From assembly GCF_014698835.1 (NCBI RefSeq), contig NZ_JACJTU010000003.1, positions 248,001 to 312,000 on the forward strand: a stretch of DNA of 64,000 bases, read 5' to 3'. This stretch comes from Nostoc paludosum FACHB-159. GTDB lineage: Bacteria > Cyanobacteriota > Cyanobacteriia > Cyanobacteriales > Nostocaceae. Below the pieces are notes generated by a model that was given only the letters and a program-made list of their open reading frames with translations, was not told the DNA's origin and did not search any database. Positions 49,554 through 58,050 of the stretch are shown here, piece by piece (positions within the stretch are counted from its first letter, which is position 1; every line of letters begins with the position of its first letter). The position numbers and the translations under genes were made by a program.

Positions 49554-52500
49554 TTAGTCTATTGAATTAGACGGCAGTGACCAGCTCTTGATTTCACCCA
49601 GAGTCACCGGCATCAGAAGGCGCACATCAAGGGTAAAGCGGAAGACTTTGCGCCCCCGACGACTATTTTCTGGGTCGTAGAACTCTAGCTTGACATCCCA
49701 ACAGTCACTGTTAATGCGACAGAAGGGGCTTTTTTCCACTGTAATCGTGTCGAATTGACGACGCTCAGCGATCGCTTTGGCAAAGGTCAAAGCCGCTTGG
49801 AATATATTGGTGGCAGCAAAGTTGAGGGCGCGATCGCGGGAAGTCTGCCCCACATTGCGAAGATCGTTGTAAACTCGGTTGAGGAAGGTTATCAAAGCTT
49901 GTCGCACCAGAGGTGCTTGGGCTTCGTCCACCCGGCGAGAGATTGCCGCCATCGCCGCGTCCACTAGGGCATTGACTTTCCAGCCGTACAACCCCCGCAA
50001 GTCATGTACTGTTACTACAGGCACAACCTCACCGGAGAACAGTTCCACCGTGCGCTTGGTGCGCCGGGCGGGTACGCTGATTCGCTCGACAAATTCATCG
50101 CTGGTTTCTGGTTCGAGTTGCCCAGCTAACATGAGCAGAAATATTTCGTATATCTGCCCTGAAAACGGCCCTGTTGGGTCTAGGGCGTAGATTGTGTCTC
50201 CATCTAGGCTCAAAGTCCAGATTAGAGAACGGCTTTCATCAGGGTTGCGATCGAGGTAATCGACCATTTGCCGGACATCGTAGGGGTCTGGCGGAACCAT
50301 GATGCCGTTGACTTGGGTAGGAGGCATCAGTTCCTTAAAGCTGTCACGGCGGGTTTCATCCCCAAAGTCGTAACCCAGAATGCCGAGGGCGTAGACGTTG
50401 CCATCGTAGGCGATGCTGGCTTCCACGGTGGCTGCGTCTGCGGCATCAGCGGCGGTGACGGATGTTTCGCTTGTTGTGGCATCGGTGGGTTCCACAGCTG
50501 GGCTGGCGGCGGTGATGCTTGCTGGGGCAGCCATAGCGCTAGGTATGGCATATCCAGGGCGTTCCGTGCGGGTCATTCCGTCGCCCGTGAAGGAAAAGGT
50601 GACGGAGGGTTGCCCAAACAGCACTCTCATTGCGCCAGGGATATTGACAGAGCCGCGCAGACATTGTTGTGGTTCTTCTACAACTTTTGGGTCGCAGGGA
50701 ATCGCGGTGTTGAACAGTGCGGCTCGGATGGCTTCGGCATCGACGGGTTTTCCTTGTTGCAGTTGCAAACTCATCAGCAGCGCAGAAATACCCGTGATTA
50801 TGGGAGCTGCCATGCTAGTTCCTGTCTGGCGCACGGGTTTTTCAGTACACGGTTGCGCTCCCAAAATATCTACACCTGGAGCGAGGATACCTTCTTTTGT
50901 GTTATTACCCCCCCAATTACTAAATTCGGCTGGTGTACCATCAACTTTTGCGGCTCCCACTGCTAAAGTTCCTGGCAGCATGGCAGGTAGACACGAGTAT
51001 TCGCCTACATTGTTCCCCGCCGGCGCGACGATTAAAATATTGTTGTCTTGGCATTTCTTAATCGCTTGGACAAGGATCTCTTCTCCTTCCCCTGTTTGGG
51101 TGGGGCGACAAAAAGCGCAGTGAATAATATTTGCACCCAACTCTAAGGCTAAGTCGAAGGCGCGGGCTAAGTTGAGGGGTGACAGCATATCATCATAGTT
51201 TCCTAGTGCATCATGGGGCATGTTGATTACCCGACACTTGGGAGCCACACCGAAAACAGGGCTATGCTCTTGCCCCACAATGATACTAGTGACGTGGCAG
51301 GCATGGTCATTGATTTCAACCCGCTCCTTGTTTTTTGGGAGGGCAGCGTAGAATGCATCTTCCTTCTTTTTACCCTTTAGCCCCTGGTCGCGGATTGCTT
51401 GGTAGGTGGCGTAATCTTGTGGGCTGATTGGTTCTGCTGGTTCGTGCCAGTAGGGAATCACCTTAGAGACTTCAGCTCCTGCAAAGCAGGACAATGTATG
51501 GTCTGGGTCGCCGTCTATGATTACAATCGTGATGCGGGGGTCACCAAGGGTTTGGTTGTGGAGTTGGGCCAGTCCAGGGATGCGATCGTCGAGTTCATGG
51601 GGGTGGAGTGCCGCAGATATTGGGGACGCAGAACTTTCAACTTCACTGGCTAAAACTGCCGCCGACTCCCTTTCACCCTCAGCGACACTCAATGAATCTA
51701 GAGCCTGAGTGTAGGCGTAGCCCGTCGTAGACATTGCATCTGAAGGAGCCAAGTCAACAGGCTCAGCACCGATATCCTCAACTTGCACCGAGGTGTTTTC
51801 AGGACTTTCCCACACCTCAGTCGGCTGAATTCCTGCCACTAGTCTAACTGGAGAAATTTGATTTCCTAATATTTCTGCCTCACCAGACGCAGGCTTAGTC
51901 TCATTAGTCTCACTGGTTGAGACTATAGCCTCAGTCAATCCTTCTGCGTTATTAACCCCGATTGATTCCACCCCACTTGCTTCAACATTGCGCTTGGGCA
52001 ACGAACCCAGCGCAAATTCTCCGACCACCGACTCTTCCAAATAGTCTAGACCTATTAACCGACCGAAAGTATCGCTATTCCCGCTCCCTATGGCACAGGG
52101 AGCTAGACCCATATTGGTCGCTACTAAGTAAAAGTTTTGATATAGAATCCCAACATTCTTAAGCACCGCTGCGTAAGCCATAGCACGATAGCGACGAAAT
52201 ATTCGACCGAACCGTGCTGTAATTACTAATATAATTTGTGGACGCGGAGATAATACTTCTCCCATCCAACTATAACCTAATAAATTTATAATATTATCCT
52301 TTGATTCCATTAGCTGCTCTAGCTGGTGATTGAGAGGGTCGTAGTGATACACCCCCAAGTTCAAGCCTCTACAATGCTGTACCACCAGATAAATTTCTAA
52401 TTCGTACATCGCCCCGCTACTGGGGTAAGGTCGCTTGCTCAACTTGCCATAGTCAAAATCTAGTTTATGATCTGGGTTTTTTCGCCAAAAGTCACCAAAC

Positions 52501-53426
52501 CACTCTTCAGCCTCAAGTAACTCCTTAACACGGGCGGTGCGATACAGTAGTTCGCTCAGTTGTTCGATCGCGATCGGATAGTTGTCGTCATATTCTCGAA
52601 CTGATTTGCGCGATTCGATCGCTTCCGTCAGCGTAGCATCGTTATACATCAATGCGCCCAAATTCGGCTGCGGCAGAGGCACAATTTGATCGCTCATAGG
52701 CGGCTTCACTACTGGGAAATCCAACCATCGGTCAATAATATTGTCTATGAGCGGATAGTCATGGTGACCGCTGCGGCTACGGCTGTGGAAAACCAAGTTA
52801 TGAAAGTCCCAAAGCTGGAGTGCGGGGGGTTCAGATTCAGCCGTCAAAAAACCTGCTGCAAATAGCAGTTTCAGAAATTGATAGGCTGTTTCAGGTCCTA
52901 GATAGGGCGGTGGTGTCAATGATTCTAAAGTTTGGGGTTGGGCTAGTTGAGCCAAAAGCGCACTTGCTCGCCAGTCGAGGAGTTTAATCCGAAACTTCGA
53001 GAGAGGAGATTCCAGCACCATTGTGCCATCATAGGAATGTTGATAGGCAAAGCGGGAAAGGGTGAGACGGGTTTGTGTCCAGTAGGGTTCGGTTAGATTC
53101 AACTCGGCAGAATCCACCATCGGAATCGCCACTGCCAGTGGCAACACAGCGTAACTGAGCCAACCCCGCTCATCCAATTTTTGTAGCATCACGGCGAACT
53201 GTTCCCCAGCTGCCTGTCCATAAAGTCTGGCTAACCCTTGCACAAGTGATTCGGTTGTGGTGTTGCCTGCCTTGAGACTCTCGATAGCAATACTGATTCC
53301 GGGGGTTGTAGCTAGGGTGAGCAAAGCAGTCGGATCGGATTGTGCTGAGTGAAAGGTGTAATGACCTTCGGTGCTTTTAACTTGGATATCGGGATTGAGC
53401 GAAACAGCGAAGGGATGATTACTCAT
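49554..53426 (-). CDS. patG: Cyanobactin oxidase-macrocyclase PatG
   Basis: A 1290-residue protein with the full PatG architecture. Residues about 1-480 are a SagB-type, FMN-dependent azoline oxidase (SRKSVREYD near 272-280; PYPSSGAMYELEIYLV near 333-348). A Ser/Glu-rich linker spans about 480-615. A subtilisin-like macrocyclase domain (about 630-905) has Asp638 (IIDGDPD), His708 (DHACHV) and Ser871 (GTSMAAP); between Asp and His is the Lys-rich helical insert (KGKKKED near 684-690) known in PatG to hold the AYDG tail. The C-terminal 275 residues are shared with PatA. It should oxidise azolines and join the peptide ends. Odd: linker residues 565-572 (MSTTGYAY) are encoded by a dispersed 24-bp repeat. 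Confidence 0.95.
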   Translation of the reverse strand: MSNHPFAVSLNPDIQVKSTEGHYTFHSAQSDPTALLTLATTPGISIAIESLKAGNTTTESLVQGLARLYGQAAGEQFAVMLQKLDERGWLSYAVLPLAVAIPMVDSAELNLTEPYWTQTRLTLSRFAYQHSYDGTMVLESPLSKFRIKLLDWRASALLAQLAQPQTLESLTPPPYLGPETAYQFLKLLFAAGFLTAESEPPALQLWDFHNLVFHSRSRSGHHDYPLIDNIIDRWLDFPVVKPPMSDQIVPLPQPNLGALMYNDATLTEAIESRKSVREYDDNYPIAIEQLSELLYRTARVKELLEAEEWFGDFWRKNPDHKLDFDYGKLSKRPYPSSGAMYELEIYLVVQHCRGLNLGVYHYDPLNHQLEQLMESKDNIINLLGYSWMGEVLSPRPQIILVITARFGRIFRRYRAMAYAAVLKNVGILYQNFYLVATNMGLAPCAIGSGNSDTFGRLIGLDYLEESVVGEFALGSLPKRNVEASGVESIGVNNAEGLTEAIVSTSETNETKPASGEAEILGNQISPVRLVAGIQPTEVWESPENTSVQVEDIGAEPVDLAPSDAMSTTGYAYTQALDSLSVAEGERESAAVLASEVESSASPISAALHPHELDDRIPGLAQLHNQTLGDPRITIVIIDGDPDHTLSCFAGAEVSKVIPYWHEPAEPISPQDYATYQAIRDQGLKGKKKEDAFYAALPKNKERVEINDHACHVTSIIVGQEHSPVFGVAPKCRVINMPHDALGNYDDMLSPLNLARAFDLALELGANIIHCAFCRPTQTGEGEEILVQAIKKCQDNNILIVAPAGNNVGEYSCLPAMLPGTLAVGAAKVDGTPAEFSNWGGNNTKEGILAPGVDILGAQPCTEKPVRQTGTSMAAPIITGISALLMSLQLQQGKPVDAEAIRAALFNTAIPCDPKVVEEPQQCLRGSVNIPGAMRVLFGQPSVTFSFTGDGMTRTERPGYAIPSAMAAPASITAASPAVEPTDATTSETSVTAADAADAATVEASIAYDGNVYALGILGYDFGDETRRDSFKELMPPTQVNGIMVPPDPYDVRQMVDYLDRNPDESRSLIWTLSLDGDTIYALDPTGPFSGQIYEIFLLMLAGQLEPETSDEFVERISVPARRTKRTVELFSGEVVPVVTVHDLRGLYGWKVNALVDAAMAAISRRVDEAQAPLVRQALITFLNRVYNDLRNVGQTSRDRALNFAATNIFQAALTFAKAIAERRQFDTITVEKSPFCRINSDCWDVKLEFYDPENSRRGRKVFRFTLDVRLLMPVTLGEIKSWSLPSNSID
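51711..51734 (-). repeat. 24-bp dispersed repeat inside patG
   Basis: The complement of these bases is identical to 3852-3875 upstream of ndhB. In patG it is read in frame as MSTTGYAY within the linker between oxidase and macrocyclase. Confidence 0.8.
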
Positions 53427-53550
53427 GGCGATGAATAATGGAAAACGAACAGTAAGTATTGAAGAAACAATAGGGAAACAGAAGAGCCATTTTGACTTAT
53501 CAGGTAATTTTAAGTTTCAATTACGTATTCACAGTCATTTTCAAGAAAAG

Positions 53551-54495
53551 TCAAAATCCCGGACGTGGTTGACATCCGTCACGTTGGTCGTAGTAAAAAC
53601 AAAAATTTTCTAATCGAGTCTTCTCCAACTCTCGCTCTGCAACAGCCACACCAGTACCCGTAATGCAACTTTGATTTTGACAAAAATCGTATACTTTATC
53701 ACCTAAGCTATTAAATAGAAAATATTTTGGTATATCTTTGATGTTAGTGAAGTAAAACCATAAGACTGGCATTGCATAGTCTTTAGAGAAGCGTGTCATC
53801 AAGAGATAAGAACCCCTGAAAATAGAATTCACCTTCTGGGAAAAGTGTTTTTGTATGTAGGGTGTAAGATAGTTTCCTCTATGTCCCATTGCTCCAAGCT
53901 GTGCTGGAGCAATGGGACATAGCTCGACGCGACTACGACCATCCAAGAAAAGTGTAAAGCTAATTGCCCAAGTATCTCTAATCAAAACCTGTGTTAATTC
54001 ATCTGAGTATTGACCGCCATCAAGAGCGATCGCTGTCCTTGCTAATTCTTCAGGATCTTCCTTGTCATCGATATAGACATAGAACACTGCACTGGAATCT
54101 TCCAGCTTTGAACCCAAGTGAATGCCAATCGTGTTGTTCGTGATTTTACGTGAGCCAATATGTGCTGCTGCAAACTGCTCAAACGAGTTACGATTAATGC
54201 GTACACCCAACTGATTCTCAATTTTATCTAATAACTTAAACGCATGAGTTAGCGATTCCGGCCAAGACTTTCCAGGATATTTACAAACCTCATGACGACC
54301 TGCTAACAGTCGGCCACCTTCAATTTGGCAAGAGGATTCAACAAAACAAGAACCTTCAATCTCAAGAATTACCTCTTCAAAAAGAGGGAGAGGAAAGGTT
54401 GGCTCAACATCAAAAGCCTCTTGATGGGTTCGGATAAACTGAAGACGGCGGTCTTTGAGAAGATTATTTTGAAGCATAGAAGTTAGGGACATCAT
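53551..54495 (-). CDS. patF: Cyanobactin prenyltransferase-like protein PatF
   Basis: A 314-residue member of the LynF/TruF/PatF family (ABBA-fold peptide prenyltransferases). Family marks: NLLKDRRLQFIRTHQEAFDV at the start, LFDGRSRVELCPIAPAQLGAMG-like strands (here LFLDGRSRVE, PAQLGAMGHRG), and a C-terminal CFYYDQRDGCQPRPG. Characterised members O- or C-prenylate Tyr, Ser, Thr or Trp of cyclic peptides; PatF itself has no proven activity. I start at the Met pair at 54492-54495, because the 24 upstream in-frame residues are encoded by a repeat element. It lies between the precursor and patG, as in the patellamide cluster. The cores contain no Tyr or Trp, so Ser/Thr would be the only acceptors. 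Confidence 0.9.
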   Translation of the reverse strand: MMSLTSMLQNNLLKDRRLQFIRTHQEAFDVEPTFPLPLFEEVILEIEGSCFVESSCQIEGGRLLAGRHEVCKYPGKSWPESLTHAFKLLDKIENQLGVRINRNSFEQFAAAHIGSRKITNNTIGIHLGSKLEDSSAVFYVYIDDKEDPEELARTAIALDGGQYSDELTQVLIRDTWAISFTLFLDGRSRVELCPIAPAQLGAMGHRGNYLTPYIQKHFSQKVNSIFRGSYLLMTRFSKDYAMPVLWFYFTNIKDIPKYFLFNSLGDKVYDFCQNQSCITGTGVAVAERELEKTRLENFCFYYDQRDGCQPRPGF

Positions 54496-54499
54496 CTTA

Positions 54500-54645
54500 T
54501 ACCAATTTTGGATTTTAGATTTTGCGAAAAGTTTGAGCGGAGGTTTCCTCCGATCAAAACTTTTCAAGACGGATTTTGGGTTAAAACCATTGATTAATAG
54601 GCTATTCCAGACTTTTGAATCAAGGTTTTCTATGCCAATTTGGTA
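54500..54645. mobile_element. MITE-like hairpin element with TACCAA ends, TTA duplication
   Basis: Ends TACCAATTTTGG and CCAATTTGGTA are inverted repeats, with TTA directly outside both ends (54497-54499 and 54646-54648). Inside, CGGAGG-TTT-CCTCCG sits within longer arms AAAAGTTTGA / TCAAAACTTTT. It is homologous to the psaA-psaB spacer element, with compensatory stem changes. It touches the 5' end of patF. Confidence 0.8.
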
Positions 54646-55022
54646 TTAGTCAGGTAGATCGCATCATTATCATTTTTTGTTGCTAATCTCAATAGAGTGC
54701 CTAACTCTAACGAAAAATACGGATTGCCTTTTTACCAAAAAACATGTAAAGCAAATTAATCGCCACTGAGATTGACCTAATGGCAATTTAACCTCCCATT
54801 TTTGACAGCGCTAAATGCCGAAGCGTTGTAGCGCGTATCTTTTGGGAGGTGTAAGATGAAGACGAGGTAGATGAAGAAAGTGTACAAAACTCAGGATCGA
54901 GTAAAGTTTTGCTCGCAACTCGACATCTTTAACCTCGTCAACAACACACAGCCTAGTAAATCACTGCGATCGCAACTAGAGGTTAACTGTAGTGCGACTA
55001 AAGTGAGCTAGGCTACATATCC
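54646..55022 (-). other. Spacer between patE and patF with stem-loops
   Basis: No second precursor gene is found here. Two inverted repeats are visible: ACCTCCCA (54791-54798) with TGGGAGGT (54843-54850), and AGCCTAG (54950-54956) with CTAGGCT (55008-55014), the latter beginning 9 bp after the patE stop and enclosing inner pairs TCAC/GTGA. No U run follows, so attenuation or mRNA processing is more likely than full termination. Confidence 0.5.
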
Positions 55023-55268
55023 TTACTCACCATCGTAGGCAGTCGCACAGCTAGTGCCAGATGCTTCTGCACCATCGTAGGCAGTCGCACAGCTAGTGCC
55101 AGATGCTTCTGCACCATCGTAGGCAGTAGCAGAGCTAGTGGCAGATGCTCCCACACCAGCCTCACCGAGAGCTTCCTCAGAGAGTTCAGCTAAGAAGCTG
55201 GGCAGTTGACCAGTGGTGATGCGGATCACGGGTTTGCCTTGTTGGGGCAGAATGTTCTTCTTTTCCAT
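55023..55268 (-). CDS. patE: Cyanobactin precursor peptide PatE-type, three hexapeptide cores
   Basis: An 81-residue precursor starting MEKKNILPQQGKPVIR, as in PatE/TruE. The leader helix holds the heterocyclase recognition sequence LAELSEEALG (27-36). Three cassettes follow, each start signal-core-AYDG: GVGAS-ATSSAT-AYDG (38-52), GAEAS-GTSCAT-AYDG (53-66 with its following AYDG), and GAEAS-GTSCAT-AYDGE to the end. Cores are six residues with Thr/Ser/Cys at positions 2, 4 and 6, so X-azole alternation is expected, similar in layout to tenuecyclamides and nostocyclamide. The start at 55268 has GAGGAT ahead; the frame is open 33 codons further but without family similarity. Odd: all cores end in Thr, and the first has no Cys. 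Confidence 0.97.
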   Translation of the reverse strand: MEKKNILPQQGKPVIRITTGQLPSFLAELSEEALGEAGVGASATSSATAYDGAEASGTSCATAYDGAEASGTSCATAYDGE

Positions 55269-55403
55269 GAGTAATATCCTCATTTTGTTCTTTGATTTGC
55301 TGACCCGTTGAGGTGGGTCAATCCTCTTCTTCGTTGGAAAGAAGCCTATTAGGGCGACATTTGGCATGTAGCGGAGCCTGTCGCCTACAAACTTTTAAAA
55401 GAT

Positions 55404-57737
55404 TTAAAACGGTATATTTGTGGGGTTCATCTGTGTTTCACGCAGAGGCTCTTTTAACCACCCCAACTTCACAGGGACATCATAGAGCCGCCCTGGCCCC
55501 AACCGCGACCAAAAGGTTCGCATTCCCGGTACAATTACTTTGACCACGTTTAAGCCGATGTCCGGTCGCGTCTGGTCTAGCACCAGGGTTTCTAGCCCTA
55601 CTGTTTGGGCAATCTCCACACACTTCATCACATCTGTGTAGATGTCATCACTCCAAAAGTTCGGGTAATCGCTGGCAGTCTTTAGCGGCTGCAATGCATC
55701 TGGAATTAAACAAGGATGACTTTCTCTAGTCACTCCTAAGAGCCAGTCTTTCGATTCACCTTTGAGCTGCTCGTCGGGTATTTTGTCTAGTTGTAACCCA
55801 ATTTGGCTTAACTCAGTGAGGGTACGAACAATGGCAATCTTCGGGTCGAGGTGTGCCCCAAAACCAACACCTATCCGCTCTGAACTTCCTACTGTGCGAT
55901 AGGATATGCCTGCAAACGCTGGAATTCCGAGGTCAGCAGTCAAATCCAGAACCCATAATTCCCGGTTCTGTTCTCGGTAGAACTGCTGTAACTGGACAAA
56001 GTATGGCTCGTCAAAGCTGGCCAAGTCCACCCCTGGGCGGCTGAGGCGGTTGTACCACCACAGAGCTACACAATCTCGCTCCACCAGTTCCATAAACCCT
56101 TGCAAAATTGCCTCTTCCAGGGTGTTGCCTGCTGCATTACCGTTGGAATCCGCCTTACAAAAGCGCTCAGCTTCCGGCATCGGGTAGTTGTAGTAGCAAA
56201 AGCCAGTAGGTACGTATTTGTGCTTTTGCTCAGTCAACGACCACACTGGTGTCCAGTCGATCGCTTTACTGGCGTCAAATCGATGGGGAATCCAGCGATA
56301 AGCTGCCGCTGAACCCTGAGCGTTTAAGGCTTCCCGATTGGCATACTGATCATCGCTAAAGTACAAACACTGCTCTGGATGAATTGCCAAGTCCCCTAGC
56401 TCTGCCAAGGTTGCCCGTTTGCGGGGTTCGTCCCCCTGAAAGATGCCCGAATAGCGTTCCACCGCCTCGCCGAAACCACTAGCTTTGGATTGGCTATCGG
56501 TCTTACCTTTGCCAGAACTCTTGTAGTTCAATGTATTACGTAGTCCCCGTAGGGTGGTGGCACTGCCGAAGCTATGCACCGCCCGGTAGGTATGTACCAA
56601 GGGATTATTCGGGTCAGAAACCCGCACCAGTTCAGTTACCACTCCTGTAACAGGGCTAATCAAGTGCTGGTATTTCTGCAAGGTCTGTTCTGGGCTGGTG
56701 GTACGGTAACCACCATCATGGGTGAACTGCTTGGGGCGCGATTCTAGCTTCAGCGGTTCAAACCCTTGGCGCTGCATAATTTCTTGGTCACCACAGGCCG
56801 GACATTGCGGCCGCTTAGTCAATATATGACTTTTCAAGTCCAGGATCGTCTGGTTGAAGGTGATGACCTTGCCGTCGAGGGTGGGGAAAAGCGCCGTTCC
56901 TGGTGCAGTGGCATTAACGTGTTGCTTAACAATCCACTTGGCAATCTCGGTGGCGGCGAACTGTAGCCCAGTTTGCAGGGTAGAGGGCAACGTTGCCCGT
57001 GCCGTGGGCAAGCAGCTCTCTACACGCCCTTTCTGACCATTGCGTTCTTGCTGGAGTTGTTTTTGCTGTAAGACTGACGCCTCTACTTCGCGGTTGCCCC
57101 GCAGCCGATGAGCAAGACAGCTCCAACACCCCGTTTTTCCAGGAACAAACACTGGCCCCAACCACAGGACACTGCCCACCGGCTTGACAAGCACCCAAGT
57201 CTGTTGGCGCTCTAGAGCCTGCTTGTTGATGGCGGCTAGTCCCGACTGCAAATAGTCATCGGTCAAGACGATGTTGAGCGCTGCTCTTGAACCTGCGTCT
57301 GCGGAGTTTTGCACGGGAATGCCCATGTCCCGCAGGGCAGTTGCCAGAGCAGCGACAGTTACTTCACTGATGTTGTCGCCCACCGTTGTCAGCGTCACGG
57401 GTTGCTTTAGCCCTTGCGCTGCAACAGGGGGTGCAATTCCTAACTCAGTCCAAAATGCCGCCACTTCCGGGGATAAATCCGGGGTAGCCTCGGTGAGGTA
57501 GCCCTTCTCTGCAAGGCGATTGAGTACATAGTCAATGTATTCCGCCGGGACTTGACCATCAAGCTTTTGTATAATCTGCTCGATGGTGTGTTGCCCATCT
57601 AAGAGGGGTACTATTTGACAGTAGAGTTCCCCAGTTAGGGCATGGTTACCCTGTTCGCCAAGGAGATACACTTGCTTTGGCTCAATCACTTCGATATGAA
57701 AGTGGGGCTTAATTTGGAGGAGTGTGGTGGATTGCAT
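55404..57737 (-). CDS. patD: Cyanobactin heterocyclase PatD/TruD (E1-like/YcaO)
   Basis: A 777-residue ATP-dependent cyclodehydratase that turns Cys, Ser or Thr of the precursor into azolines. Residues about 1-85 form the leader-binding winged-helix domain. A degenerate E1-like domain follows, with a zinc site made by CWSC (204-207) and CPAC (312-315). The YcaO kinase domain covers about 340-777: SKASGFGEAVERYSG (ATP/Mg-binding Glu424 and Arg428 region) and a second motif FMELVERD. The C-terminus ends NPTNIPF. Because one core has only Ser and Thr, the enzyme must be of the broad PatD type rather than the Cys-only TruD type if all cores are processed. It lies 135 bp before the precursor gene. 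Confidence 0.96.
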   Translation of the reverse strand: MQSTTLLQIKPHFHIEVIEPKQVYLLGEQGNHALTGELYCQIVPLLDGQHTIEQIIQKLDGQVPAEYIDYVLNRLAEKGYLTEATPDLSPEVAAFWTELGIAPPVAAQGLKQPVTLTTVGDNISEVTVAALATALRDMGIPVQNSADAGSRAALNIVLTDDYLQSGLAAINKQALERQQTWVLVKPVGSVLWLGPVFVPGKTGCWSCLAHRLRGNREVEASVLQQKQLQQERNGQKGRVESCLPTARATLPSTLQTGLQFAATEIAKWIVKQHVNATAPGTALFPTLDGKVITFNQTILDLKSHILTKRPQCPACGDQEIMQRQGFEPLKLESRPKQFTHDGGYRTTSPEQTLQKYQHLISPVTGVVTELVRVSDPNNPLVHTYRAVHSFGSATTLRGLRNTLNYKSSGKGKTDSQSKASGFGEAVERYSGIFQGDEPRKRATLAELGDLAIHPEQCLYFSDDQYANREALNAQGSAAAYRWIPHRFDASKAIDWTPVWSLTEQKHKYVPTGFCYYNYPMPEAERFCKADSNGNAAGNTLEEAILQGFMELVERDCVALWWYNRLSRPGVDLASFDEPYFVQLQQFYREQNRELWVLDLTADLGIPAFAGISYRTVGSSERIGVGFGAHLDPKIAIVRTLTELSQIGLQLDKIPDEQLKGESKDWLLGVTRESHPCLIPDALQPLKTASDYPNFWSDDIYTDVMKCVEIAQTVGLETLVLDQTRPDIGLNVVKVIVPGMRTFWSRLGPGRLYDVPVKLGWLKEPLRETQMNPTNIPF

Positions 57738-58050
57738 AGAGCAAACATTGGGTCATTAAAGTGGACGATAATCAAGATAGGTTAGGGATTAGGGCATGTT
57801 TTTAAACTACTCGTTTAGCCTCCTAATTTTTTAGATCCCTAAATCCCCGTTCAAAGGTGGGACTTTAAGAGAGAGATTCTGAGCAAGCCTTTTTAAGGCT
57901 ACGGTGCATACAGAATTCTCAAGTAGTTGATGAATCCGGGTTTTACCCCACCCTAACCCTCCCCTTATAAAGGGGAGGGAACATGATTTCTAGTTTCCCC
58001 CCTTTATAAGGGGGGATTAAGGGGGGTAATTCGACTTGTGTATATACCCC
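57738..58050. repeat. Spacer between patC and patD with GC hairpins
   Basis: Two strong hairpins lie at about 57948-58027: CCCTCCCCTTATA / AAGGGGAGGG and CCCCCCTTTATAAGGGGGG. They belong to the same CCCTCCCC hairpin family as 48402-48520 and 63361-63553. No gene is present. They would lie within a patABCDEFG transcript if it is continuous. Confidence 0.7.

Noticed and set aside
54646-55022. Second cyanobactin precursor between patE and patF
   Set aside because: Frames in this spacer lack a leader with LAELSEEALG and any AYDG signal.
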